From the NCBI GenBank assembly GCA_009843525.1, contig VYDH01000031.1, positions 36,870 through 100,869 of the forward strand: a stretch of 64,000 nucleotides of DNA, given 5' to 3'. The position numbers were made by a program, and so were the translations under genes. Shown here piece by piece: positions 34,774-42,954 of the stretch (the first letter of the stretch is position 1; every line of letters begins with the position of its first letter). The stretch comes from Acidimicrobiales bacterium (GTDB taxonomy: Bacteria; Actinomycetota; Acidimicrobiia; Acidimicrobiales; Poriferisodalaceae). The notes below the pieces were generated by a model. It made no database searches and was not told where the DNA came from. It saw only the letters and a list, made by a program, of their open reading frames with translations.

Positions 34774-35697
34774 ATGACGGCTGTCACGCTCAACATCGAA
34801 CCGCTCGATGCCACGTTCGGAGCGTGGGTCCATGACATCGAGCTCCGGTCCATCGACGAAGCCACGTTCGAGGCACTGCACGAGACGTGGCTCGAGTACG
34901 CGCTGCTGATCTTCTCGGATCAGTTCCTGACCAACGACGAGCAGGACGCGTTCGCCCTGCGCTTCGGCAACCTGGAATTCAACGCTGCGCCGATCTCGAA
35001 CGTCGGCAAGGACGGCAAGGTCCACCACGAGCCCGCCGACGACTTGGTGAAGTCGCTCAAGGGAAACTGGGGCTGGCACCACGACAGCACCTATATGCCA
35101 CTGCAGGCCAAGGGCGCTGTGTTCACTGCCGAGCTTGTGCCCAAGGACGGGGCCGACACCGGCTGGGCCGACATGCGGGCGGCGTACGAGGTGCTGTCCG
35201 ACGAAGACCGTGAGCTGGTGCACACGCTGGAGGCGCACCACTCGCTCTACTACAGCCAGGGCCGGGCAGGGCTGCTGCCGAAGAAGCAGGACGACGGCAC
35301 CTACGGCATGTACGGCTACCACGACATGGACATCTCGGTCCGGCCGATGGTGAAGTACCACCCCGACACCGGTCGGCCCAATCTGCTGATCGGCCGGCAC
35401 GCGCACGACATCATCGGCATGGACCCAGACGACTCTGTGGCGCTGCTGGACCGGCTCAATCAAGAGGCCTGCCAGCCGCCGCGCACCTACCAGCACGCAT
35501 GGACCGCAGGCGAAGCCGTCATCTGGGACAACCGCCGGCTCATGCACCAGGGCGTGCCGTTCGACATGTCCCAACCGCGCAAGATGTGGCACTCCCGCAT
35601 CGCCGGCGAGATCGAGTCAGAGCTGGCGCTGAACCACACCGCAGAGACGGCCGGCTTCAAGCACGGCCGCGACGCCATCATGAACTCGGTTTCCTGA
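34774..35697 (+). CDS. TauD/TfdA-family 2-oxoglutarate-dependent dioxygenase
   Basis: A 307-residue non-haem Fe(II) dioxygenase. The facial triad is visible as His102-x-Asp104 in WGWHHDSTYMP and the distal His near 257 in WDNRRLMHQGV. The 2-oxoglutarate-binding Arg is expected in MWHSRIAGE near 270. Length fits the family. Substrates of relatives include taurine, aryloxyacetates and sulfate esters. First gene of a plus-strand set with DUF1330 and RidA genes. Confidence 0.92.
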   Translation: MTAVTLNIEPLDATFGAWVHDIELRSIDEATFEALHETWLEYALLIFSDQFLTNDEQDAFALRFGNLEFNAAPISNVGKDGKVHHEPADDLVKSLKGNWGWHHDSTYMPLQAKGAVFTAELVPKDGADTGWADMRAAYEVLSDEDRELVHTLEAHHSLYYSQGRAGLLPKKQDDGTYGMYGYHDMDISVRPMVKYHPDTGRPNLLIGRHAHDIIGMDPDDSVALLDRLNQEACQPPRTYQHAWTAGEAVIWDNRRLMHQGVPFDMSQPRKMWHSRIAGEIESELALNHTAETAGFKHGRDAIMNSVS

Positions 35698-35728
35698 CCG
35701 GTCCGATACCGGAACCGAAAGGAACGAC

Positions 35729-36016
35729 GTGGCTGCATACGTCATCGTGCGGGTCGACGTCACCGATCCGGAGCAATACGCGAAGTACATGAAGCTGTCG
35801 CCGGGCGCCGTGTCGGCTGCTGGCGGGCGGTTTCTCGTCCGTGGCGGCGCCACCGAGGCGTTGGAGGGCCCCGACGAGCACCGGCGGGTCGTGGTGCTGG
35901 AGTTCGACGACATGGACGCCGCACGCCAGTTCTACGACTCCGACTTGTATGTCGAGGCCCGGGGGGTGCGTGCGGGCGCTGCGGTCATGGAAATGCTCGC
36001 CGTGCAAGGCGCATAG
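35729..36016 (+). CDS. DUF1330 domain protein
   Basis: A 95-residue ferredoxin-like-fold protein: AYVIVRVDVTDPEQYAKYMKLS, AAGGRFLVRGG, RRVVVLEFDDMDAARQFYDS is the classic DUF1330 pattern. GTG start 35729 has GAAAGGAACGAC upstream. It sits 31 bases after the dioxygenase gene. Function unknown; relatives are common beside catabolic oxygenases. Confidence 0.9.
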   Translation: MAAYVIVRVDVTDPEQYAKYMKLSPGAVSAAGGRFLVRGGATEALEGPDEHRRVVVLEFDDMDAARQFYDSDLYVEARGVRAGAAVMEMLAVQGA

Positions 36017-36058
36017 CGCCCCCATTCACAGCGAGCAGCCACTCAGGAGCATCAGGAC

Positions 36059-36445
36059 ATGGCGCGCAGATCGATCGAGATCGAGAGCTTCCAGCACCAG
36101 AACCCGATTCCCGCTGCGACGCGGATCGGGCCGCTGGTGGTGTCCAGCATCACGCCACCGACCAACCCGGGCAGTCGCGAGGTGCCGGACACGCTCGAGG
36201 AGCAGATCGAGAACCTGTTCACCCACGTCGGCCAGATGCTCGAAGGCGCCGGCGCCACCTGGGACGACATGGCCAAGATGACGTTCTACGTCACCGACCC
36301 GGCGGCCTCACGCCCGGCACTGAACGGTCCGTGGCTGGAGCGATTTCCCGACCCGGAGTCGCGGCCGTCCCGCCACAACATGAAGGTGGAGGGCGGCGGG
36401 CCGGTGCAGATCTCCTGCACCTTCGTGGCCTACGTCGCAGACTGA
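36059..36445 (+). CDS. RidA/YjgF-family protein
   Basis: A 128-residue single-domain Rid protein. The C-terminal stretch retains an Arg in RPSRHNM at the place where archetypal RidA has its imine-deaminase Arg. ENLFTHVGQMLEGAGATWDDMAKMTFYVTDP is typical of the fold. It could hydrolyse a reactive enamine or imine intermediate of the neighbouring pathway. AGGAGCATCAGGAC upstream supports ATG 36059. Confidence 0.9.
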   Translation: MARRSIEIESFQHQNPIPAATRIGPLVVSSITPPTNPGSREVPDTLEEQIENLFTHVGQMLEGAGATWDDMAKMTFYVTDPAASRPALNGPWLERFPDPESRPSRHNMKVEGGGPVQISCTFVAYVAD

Positions 36446-36456
36446 GCTGCTGCGTC

Positions 36457-37269
36457 TCAGCCGTCGCCCTGGGGCAGGCCGACGCCGAAGCTGATTTGGC
36501 CCAATGGGCCGAAGTCGGCGACGACTGCGTCGCCGGGGCGGATCGTGCGTGCCCGGATGAACGAGCCGGACAGGATCGAGTGGCCGGCTGACATCGTGAC
36601 GCCGAACTCATGGAGCTTGCGGGCGAGCCAAGCCACCGAGTTGAGCGGGTTGCCCATGACGGCTGCGGCGGTGCCGGACTCTTCGAGGTCGCCGTTCAGG
36701 TACAGCGCACCGCCGATGTGACGGATGTCGATGTCGGTGAGCTCGGTGGGCCGGCCGCCCACGATGATGAACCCGCATGAAGCAGCGTCGGCGATGCTGT
36801 CTACTACGCCGGCCTGGGTGCTGCGCCGGTTGTAGCGCCGATCCACCACCTCGATGCCAGGCAGGATGAAGTCGGTGGCACGCATCACATCGATGGCATT
36901 GGTGTCGGGCCCGCCCAGGTCGGACTTCAGCACGAAGACGATCTCGATTTCCACCAGCGGGACGTTCAGGATCGAGGCGGGCACGATGGAGCCCTCGTCG
37001 AGGAACCAGTTGTCGAACAGCGTCCCGTAGTCGGGCTCGGTGGCGCCCGATGTCGAACGCATGGCCTTGGACGTGAGGCCGACCTTGTAGCCCTTGATGA
37101 CGCGGCCAGCCGCCACCTTGGCGTCGGTCACGTACTGGCCGATGGCGTAGGCGTCTTCGTTGTCGGCGCCCGGGTAGGTGTCGGTGACGGGGTCGATCCA
37201 CTCGCGGGTGTTCTCGGCATGCAGCAGCGCCGCAGCCGCTTCCCGCCGCTCCTCGTCGGTCATGGCCAT
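36457..37269 (-). CDS. 2-keto-4-pentenoate hydratase-like (FAH family) enzyme
   Basis: A 270-residue protein of the MhpD/HpaH branch of the fumarylacetoacetate-hydrolase superfamily, which hydrates 2-hydroxydienoates in meta-cleavage aromatic catabolism. Features: DAYAIGQYVTDAKVAAGRVIKGYKVGLTSKAM, EIEIVFVLKSDL with the metal-binding Glu-x-Glu, PGIEVVDRRY, and FIVGG-RP. ATG 37269 has GGGGAGCACGAC upstream. It is convergent with the RidA gene and probably part of the same catabolic island. Confidence 0.9.
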   Translation of the reverse strand: MAMTDEERREAAAALLHAENTREWIDPVTDTYPGADNEDAYAIGQYVTDAKVAAGRVIKGYKVGLTSKAMRSTSGATEPDYGTLFDNWFLDEGSIVPASILNVPLVEIEIVFVLKSDLGGPDTNAIDVMRATDFILPGIEVVDRRYNRRSTQAGVVDSIADAASCGFIIVGGRPTELTDIDIRHIGGALYLNGDLEESGTAAAVMGNPLNSVAWLARKLHEFGVTMSAGHSILSGSFIRARTIRPGDAVVADFGPLGQISFGVGLPQGDG

Positions 37270-37364
37270 GTCGTGCTCCCCGTCTCCGCTGCCGGGCCGC
37301 GCCTCGCAGCCGATCAGCCGAGAACGCTAGAGCTTTCGTCGCCCTGCCCATCCGCCAGCTCGGG

Positions 37365-38681
37365 TCACGCGAAGCCGAAGATCGGCGGGAAGGCGACGAC
37401 TACTACTGCGGCCCACGCGGCATAGACGCTGAGATGGGCGGTCTGCCAGCGCACGAGGTCGTCGAAGGGACGCTGGCGGCGCCAGAGCGCAATGTAGAGC
37501 CAGACGCTGCCTGCCAGGTTCACCAGGAAGATGGCATTGATGCCCGCAATCGCGGCTCGGTTCGGGCTCCAACCGAAGTCCGCGATGCGCCCGATTACGG
37601 CCGCCAGCGTCAGGACAGCGGTGAGCAGCCCCGCAGCGGCGAGCAGAGCCGCAGCGCCATCGAAGAATCCCGGTCGATCACTCGGGCGTCGCGCGGCGCC
37701 GCAGAACAGCAGCAGGCCGACGACGAGGCCCAGCAGCACGTTGAACAGGATGAGCGCCTCCCGCTCGCCCTCGATGTTCCGGCCGGTCGCCGGCACAGCC
37801 ACCAGGAACACCACCAGCATCGCTGCGAAGAGCGGCGTGAAGATGTACGCCAGCATCGAGGCGAACTTCGAGACGGCACCGGCCCAGAACTCGACGAGCC
37901 AGGCGGTGACGACTACGGCGCCAGCCGCCCCGGCGACCATCACCCACTCCGTCATCCACCTCGTGTCGACGTCCAGGGCAACGAAGGCACCGACGGTGAG
38001 TGCGCTGAACACAGCGCCCGCGAGCGCGATCAGCGCGCCGTACACAATCCACTCGCCCGTGAAACGCACGTAGTCCATGCGCGGGCCTGACAGCCGCCAT
38101 CGTTCTCCGGTCCGAGCGAGACCGACAACCAGCCACAGCAGCACGGGCAGGTGGAGCGCCGCGAGCACGAAGGTCGAGCTGTCGTCGTCGAACGGATAGG
38201 CGTTGATGACCGCTGCTGAAGTTGCGAAGACGGCGACGATCACGGCCATCGCCCAGCGCGGCGGCCGTTGCAGCCACACGAACCAGCCCGCCAGCGCCGG
38301 CAACACGAGCAGGCTGACGTTGCGTGCATAGAAACTGGCGTCGTCGGAGTCGGTCAGGCTGAATCCGAATGCCTCAGGCAGCCGAACCGCCACCGCTGCT
38401 GCAGCAGCGAACGCCGCCATGATCCAGAATCCCCGTCGCTCGGTGCCGCGCTCGTCGGAATCCGTCAATCCAGCATCGGGTTCGGGCTCGTCCCATATTC
38501 CGGCGAAGCGCTCCCGGGCAAACACCCTCACTTCGGGGTCACCCCCGGCCAGCCGCCGTGCAGCGACCAGCAGCGCCTCGTCGGGAGTGAGACCCGCCGC
38601 CCGAATCCTCTCAGCTTCAGCTCTCAGGCCACGGTGAGTGGCGAGCGGAGCATCAGCAGCCGAGTCTTCCGGCTCCGTCAT
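37365..38681 (-). CDS. Multi-spanning membrane protein of unknown function
   Basis: A 438-residue protein with a cytoplasmic N-terminus (1-85). Its LRAEAERIRAAGLTPDEALLVAARRLAGG segment resembles the 'permease prefix' helical domain. About eleven hydrophobic segments follow, in a layout like DUF4153 proteins. The last segment ends at the C-terminus (FPPIFGFA). No catalytic motif was recognised. Start ATG 38681 lacks an obvious Shine-Dalgarno or -10. Function unknown. Confidence 0.8.
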   Translation of the reverse strand: MTEPEDSAADAPLATHRGLRAEAERIRAAGLTPDEALLVAARRLAGGDPEVRVFARERFAGIWDEPEPDAGLTDSDERGTERRGFWIMAAFAAAAAVAVRLPEAFGFSLTDSDDASFYARNVSLLVLPALAGWFVWLQRPPRWAMAVIVAVFATSAAVINAYPFDDDSSTFVLAALHLPVLLWLVVGLARTGERWRLSGPRMDYVRFTGEWIVYGALIALAGAVFSALTVGAFVALDVDTRWMTEWVMVAGAAGAVVVTAWLVEFWAGAVSKFASMLAYIFTPLFAAMLVVFLVAVPATGRNIEGEREALILFNVLLGLVVGLLLFCGAARRPSDRPGFFDGAAALLAAAGLLTAVLTLAAVIGRIADFGWSPNRAAIAGINAIFLVNLAGSVWLYIALWRRQRPFDDLVRWQTAHLSVYAAWAAVVVVAFPPIFGFA

Positions 38682-38762
38682 GGCGCGGATGCGAAGCCGG
38701 ACACGGTTTGAGCGATGTCCAGTCGGCTTCGCACCGACGGCACCGAGAGTGCTCGCCAGTGA

Positions 38763-39404
38763 TCAGTAGGTCGAGTTGCCCCAGGTTTCGTCGAAGACGA
38801 TCTCCGACAATGGCAGGCGGTCGAGCTTGCGCGGGAACGGCGTGGACCGGTAGCCGACGGCAATGTGCGCCGCGGTAGCCACGCCTTCGGGAATGTCCAG
38901 CATCTCGGCGACCTGCGGCTCGTACATGCACAGCAGCGTGGTGAGCGCAGTGCCCAGGCCGGCCTCACGGCAGCCGAGCAAAAAGTTCTGCACAGCGGGG
39001 TAAATCGAGCCGCCGCCCACGACGCTGAGGCGTCCGAGCTCGGTGTCGGTGGGATGGACGCCGTCGATGTAGCCGCAGGCCACAACGATGACCGGTACCT
39101 CGGCGAAGTGCTCCGCGAAGTGGTCAGCGCTGTCGAGCAGACGGTTCGCCTTCTCGCCGACGATCTCGATGTCGCCCGATCGGGCCATGCCCAGGTAGGC
39201 CTTCCACGGCTCCAGGTACCACGCCTGCAGCTGCTGCTTCTTCGCCTCGTCGCGGACCACGATGAACCGCACGGGCTGGCGGTTGCCGCCCTGCGGTGCG
39301 TGCCGTGCGTAGTCGAACGCCTGCTCCAGCGTCTCGTCCGACACCGGGTCGGTCGTGAAGTACCTCGTCGTCATCGACGTCAGTGCTGCTTCGCCAAGTT
39401 CCAT
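38763..39404 (-). CDS. Nitroreductase-family protein
   Basis: A 213-residue FMN-dependent nitroreductase-fold protein: TTRYFTTDPVSDETLEQAFDYARHAPQGGNRQPVRFIVV (FMN phosphate-binding Arg/Ser-type loop with Asn-Arg-Gln-Pro), GGGSIYPAVQNFLLGCREAGLGTALTT and GYRSTPFPRKLDRLPLSEIV. GAGGAAGTC precedes ATG 39404. Physiological substrate unknown. The 139-base gap upstream shows no gene. Confidence 0.9.
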   Translation of the reverse strand: MELGEAALTSMTTRYFTTDPVSDETLEQAFDYARHAPQGGNRQPVRFIVVRDEAKKQQLQAWYLEPWKAYLGMARSGDIEIVGEKANRLLDSADHFAEHFAEVPVIVVACGYIDGVHPTDTELGRLSVVGGGSIYPAVQNFLLGCREAGLGTALTTLLCMYEPQVAEMLDIPEGVATAAHIAVGYRSTPFPRKLDRLPLSEIVFDETWGNSTY

Positions 39405-39543
39405 GACTTCCTCGTTTCCTTGGACTGCGCCGTTGCCGGCCCCACGCCGAACCCCGCCGACGACGGCGCCACAGTAGCCACCGCCCGAACATCAGGTCGG
39501 TTCGAACTGTCGGCCCGTCACCCGGTGCGATCGGCTCAGAACG

Positions 39544-40710
39544 TCAGTCCTGCAGCAGGTTGAGCACGACGCGCTTGCCTTTGTCGCCAAGCGGCTCAAT
39601 TCGGTGTTCTCCGTTCTCAAAGCTCCAGACGCCGGTGTTGGCCTCGGCAGCCCGGTAGATGTGAAATGCCACACGGCGCACGCTGTCGAGATCAGCCATC
39701 CAACCGTGGTCACGTGCACACTCGCGCAGATCGTCGGAACTGCGATCGACGTGGTGAAGCCACTTCTCCATCGCCGTTGGCGCAAGCAATGAGTCGGATT
39801 TCTTGCTGTTGACGGTCCGGGATGTCATAACGAAGTTCTCGATCTGCGAGAGACGCGCCCGCGACCACGGCACAACATGATCGAGGGATCCGCTGGCCCC
39901 CTTCAATCGATCGCCCGTGTAGATGCAGCGACCACTCTGAATGTCAATCAGACGCTCACGCATCTTCGGCGGCGGCATCACCCGCTCCCGTCCGAACAGA
40001 TGGGAATAGACATCGTCGACCGGCAGTTGAAGCGTTTCGCGGTTGATCCTCATGACCGCCTGGGCGAACCTGAACTCGACTAACGGTCGCAGTACACCTC
40101 CGAACTTCGTCAGGCCTTGCAAGGCATCGGGGAACAGCGTCAGGCCCGCCGTGTCCGATTCGAGGTCGTACAAGAAAGGCGCAGGCTTACCCGGCAGCTC
40201 CTGCAGCAGACGTACCGGGTTCTTCAGCAGGGAAGCGCGGACCCTCGCGAGCGCAGTCTCGAGTGATTCTTCCCATCTTGAGTGCCAGGTGGTGCCTTCG
40301 GCGCTCCGCTTGACGACGCCCAGCGGTTTGTCGGGCAGATCGCCGCGTCTGCAGTCCAGCAGCAGCTCGCGGAGTCGGTGAATCTCCTGCATGACCGTTG
40401 TGTCATCTGCAACCGTGCCGTCGTCTCGCCGCTTGCGTGCCGAACTCTGGCGCAGCGTGACTCCTTGATACGGACGCGCATGCTCCCAGTGGATCTCGAT
40501 GCAGCGCTCTGCCATCTGCGTTCGGGTGATGGCCGGCGCATCGCTGTCAACGGTTGGGGCCAAGTCGAGCAGCGTGAGGAGGAGTCCGAGCTTGTTGGTG
40601 CCCGTCATGGAGGCACGGTCGAGGATCTCCAGCACACCTTGAATCGGGTCCAAGCGCGCTGGACCGTCAGATGCGTCAAGTGTCACCGGAACCGACCGTA
40701 GCGCCAGCAT
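39544..40710 (-). CDS. HNH-endonuclease domain protein, candidate restriction/defence nuclease
   Basis: A 388-residue protein with an HNH nuclease domain in the C-terminal third (about 245-310): IQSGRCIYTGDRL, then SLDHVVPWSRARL (catalytic Asp-His), NFVMTSRTVNSKKSDS (Asn and metal-side residues). Only one Cys is present, so it is not the four-Cys zinc subtype. The N-terminal ~230 residues begin a helical region at TNKLGLLLTLLDLAP, a plan I associate with stand-alone HNH_4-type nucleases of restriction loci. No methylase, helicase or toxin partner is adjacent. Codon use looks somewhat less G/C-biased than its neighbours. Confidence 0.78.
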   Translation of the reverse strand: MLALRSVPVTLDASDGPARLDPIQGVLEILDRASMTGTNKLGLLLTLLDLAPTVDSDAPAITRTQMAERCIEIHWEHARPYQGVTLRQSSARKRRDDGTVADDTTVMQEIHRLRELLLDCRRGDLPDKPLGVVKRSAEGTTWHSRWEESLETALARVRASLLKNPVRLLQELPGKPAPFLYDLESDTAGLTLFPDALQGLTKFGGVLRPLVEFRFAQAVMRINRETLQLPVDDVYSHLFGRERVMPPPKMRERLIDIQSGRCIYTGDRLKGASGSLDHVVPWSRARLSQIENFVMTSRTVNSKKSDSLLAPTAMEKWLHHVDRSSDDLRECARDHGWMADLDSVRRVAFHIYRAAEANTGVWSFENGEHRIEPLGDKGKRVVLNLLQD

Positions 40711-40824
40711 CGAACAGGCACGTTTCGGAGCTCAGTGATGCGGACGCCGACGGATGAGCCGGAGCGCGGTTCAGAGCGCGCCTAGGTTCGGGGCTGGACG
40801 GTGCGGGACGGCCTGGGAGGGCGG

Positions 40825-41331
40825 GTGAGCGAGGCAACTGACGCTGAAGAACGCGAGGTGATGGACTGGCGGCGCTACGGCGTGGCCGTTCGGGAGCTGG
40901 CGCAGATGATCGCCGACGACGGCTACCGGCCCCAGATGATCCTGGCCATCGCCCGGGGCGGGCTGTTCTGTGCGGGCTCGCTGGGCTACGCCCTGTCGGT
41001 CAAGAACATCTACGTCATGAACTGCGAGTACTACACCGGCGTCGACGAGCGCCTCGAAGTGCCGATCATGCTGCCGCCCACCCCCGATCTCGTCGACCAC
41101 CGCGACTCGGACATCCTCATCGCCGACGACGTGGCCGACACCGGCCACACGCTCAAGCTGGTGTACGACTTCTGCCTGCCGCGTGTGCGCAGCGTCCGCA
41201 CCGCCGTGCTGTACGAGAAGCCGTGGTCGACCGTCAACTGCGACTGGGTGTGGCGCCGCACCGACCTGTGGATCAACTTCCCCTGGTCAACCGAGCCGCC
41301 CATCGTCACCGACGAGCAGGCCCGAGCCTGA
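40825..41331 (+). CDS. Phosphoribosyltransferase-like protein
   Basis: A 168-residue type I PRTase-fold protein. MILAIARGGLFCAGSLGYAL is the hood/strand region and DILIADDVADTGHTLKLV is the 13-residue PRPP-binding motif. The C-terminal VWRRTDLWINFPWS matches xanthine/hypoxanthine-type PRTases used in purine salvage, but a specific base is not predictable. GTG 40825 is chosen for GGGAGG at 40815-40820; TAGGTT at 40783-40788 could be its -10. An upstream GTG (40801) would add 8 residues. Confidence 0.85.
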   Translation: MSEATDAEEREVMDWRRYGVAVRELAQMIADDGYRPQMILAIARGGLFCAGSLGYALSVKNIYVMNCEYYTGVDERLEVPIMLPPTPDLVDHRDSDILIADDVADTGHTLKLVYDFCLPRVRSVRTAVLYEKPWSTVNCDWVWRRTDLWINFPWSTEPPIVTDEQARA

Positions 41332-41344
41332 CGCTGGCCTCCAG

Positions 41345-41803
41345 CTAGGCCTCGTCCCCGCAGTCGGAGCACTCGCCGTACAGATCGAGACTGTGCCGCA
41401 GGGGCGTGAAGCCCGCCTCGCCTGCTGCTCCGGTCAGTGCCCGATCCACCTCGGCCTCGAGCGCGCCGTCGATGCGCATGTCCTCGATCGTCCCGCACGA
41501 CACGCAGATCAAGTGATGGTGATGCCCCAGCAGCGTCTCGGCCAGCTCGAAGTGGGCCCGGTCGCCGCCGGCGCTGATGCGAACCACGATGCCGCCGGCG
41601 CGAAGCGCATCGAGATTGCGGTACGCCGAGCTCTGCGGCACTTCGGGAACGGTCGACACGATGTCTCGCAGCGTGAGCGGCCGCTGCGCCGTCGCCAGCG
41701 CCGAGACGAGCGCTCGCCGCCCATCCGTGTACCGCTGTCCGGCGGCTGCCAAGCGCCGCTCGACATCGTCGTGGAGCTGATCGAGATCCTTCGGAGGCTC
41801 CAT
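41345..41803 (-). CDS. zur: Fur-family regulator, probably zinc-responsive (Zur)
   Basis: A 152-residue metalloregulator. The winged helix spans about 10-85 (RYTDGRRALVSAL, LTLRDIVSTVPEVPQSSAYRNLDAL). The dimerisation domain has GHHHHLICVSCG and C-terminal GECSDCGDEA, forming the structural Cys4 zinc site, plus His ligands for the sensory site. ATG 41803 has GGGAG six bases upstream; the longer frame would overlap znuC by 41 bases. Genomic position next to zinc-uptake genes and a Zur-like box supports Zur over Fur. Confidence 0.88.
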   Translation of the reverse strand: MEPPKDLDQLHDDVERRLAAAGQRYTDGRRALVSALATAQRPLTLRDIVSTVPEVPQSSAYRNLDALRAGGIVVRISAGGDRAHFELAETLLGHHHHLICVSCGTIEDMRIDGALEAEVDRALTGAAGEAGFTPLRHSLDLYGECSDCGDEA

Positions 41804-41864
41804 CTGGCTCTCCCGGTCAGACTCGTGAACGGATCTGGGGGCGAAGCCCGGCCGCCCCAGACGG

Positions 41865-42818
41865 TCAGGGGTGTTGGTGGTGCTCATGCTCGGCCGCGTG
41901 GTCATGGTCGTGGTGGTGACCGCGGTGGCTGCCTGGGAGCATCGCTTCGCCGGCGATCGTCAGGTCGGGTCCATCATGACGATGACTGCGGCGGCCGGTC
42001 GGCAAGAGACGACCGTGATGACCTCGCGAGAACGGGTCGAACAACCCGCCGTACCCGTGCTCGACCGCGTCGTGGGCATGCACGCTCGCCATCACGAACT
42101 CGTGCTCGGTGGTGCCGTCAGCCACGACTTCACCGCCGAATGCCGCAGTCAGGTGCGCATCGGTCAACACCTCGTCGGGAGGCCCGTCGGCAAGCACCAT
42201 CCCCTTCAGCAGCAGCACACGATCGCAGCGTCGTGCCTCTTGCAGGTGGTGCGTCGACATCACCACCAGATGCCCGGCAGCACGCTCAGCCTCGATCACC
42301 TCGAGAATGGTCGTCTGGCTTGGCAAGTCCAAGCCGGTGATCGGCTCGTCGAACAGCAAGCAGTCATATTCCGACGCGAGCACCATCGCCACCATCACTC
42401 GCTGACGCTGACCCCCGGAGAGTTCGCCGAACGATTTGTGGCGCAGGTGCGCAACGTCGAGCCGCTCCGCCGCAACGCGAACCGCTTCCTTGTCGCTGCG
42501 ACGAAACCGCTTCAGCAGCCCGCGACTGCGGTATCGCCCGATGGTCAAGACCTCTTGCACGGTCATCGGCATGAAGGGATGCGGCTGGTGGTGCTGGCAC
42601 ACAAACCCCACTCTGACGTCGCCGGCAGACTCCACTCGACCCGACGTCGGGCGTTGCAGCCCGCTGAGCACCCGCAGCAAGGTGGTCTTGCCGCTCCCGT
42701 TCGGACCCATCAGTGCAACCGACGATGCGTCGTCGAGCTTCAGGTCGCCTGTTTCGAGCACGTGGCAGGGCCCGAACGAGACACGGACATCGTGGAGATG
42801 GAACAGGGCGTGCCTCAC
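41865..42818 (-). CDS. znuC: Zinc ABC transporter ATP-binding protein with His-rich tail
   Basis: A 317-residue ABC ATPase of the metal-uptake (ZnuC/MntB) group. Walker A is GPNGSGKTT, the signature LSGGQRQRVMVAMVL, Walker B LLFDEPITGLD, and the H-loop MSTHHLQEA. Canonical sequence ends near 240. The extra C-terminal ~75 residues contain about 17 histidines (for example SHRGHHHDHDHAAEHEHH), an unusual cytoplasmic metal-binding extension. GTG 42818 lacks a Shine-Dalgarno. It is divergent from znuA across a Zur-like box. Confidence 0.9.
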   Translation of the reverse strand: MRHALFHLHDVRVSFGPCHVLETGDLKLDDASSVALMGPNGSGKTTLLRVLSGLQRPTSGRVESAGDVRVGFVCQHHQPHPFMPMTVQEVLTIGRYRSRGLLKRFRRSDKEAVRVAAERLDVAHLRHKSFGELSGGQRQRVMVAMVLASEYDCLLFDEPITGLDLPSQTTILEVIEAERAAGHLVVMSTHHLQEARRCDRVLLLKGMVLADGPPDEVLTDAHLTAAFGGEVVADGTTEHEFVMASVHAHDAVEHGYGGLFDPFSRGHHGRLLPTGRRSHRHDGPDLTIAGEAMLPGSHRGHHHDHDHAAEHEHHQHP

Positions 42819-42863
42819 TTCGATTTCGAGGGTGGTCGGGTGCTCAAGCTTGGATAGGGTAGC

Positions 42864-42878
42864 TGAAACTGATTCTCA
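42864..42878. promoter_or_regulatory. Putative Zur box between znuC and znuA
   Basis: TGAAACTGATTCTCA is a near-perfect 15-bp palindrome that fits the actinobacterial Zur pattern TGnnAnTnATTnnCA. It lies in the shared promoter region of znuC and znuA, next to a Fur-family regulator gene, so zinc-dependent repression in both directions is likely. Confidence 0.65.
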
Positions 42879-42954
42879 TTCTCAGAACCTGCGGCGAGGC
42901 TAGAGCACTAGCGCGACTCTTCCGCACCTGCATCGGAGCATACGGGAGGCACAA

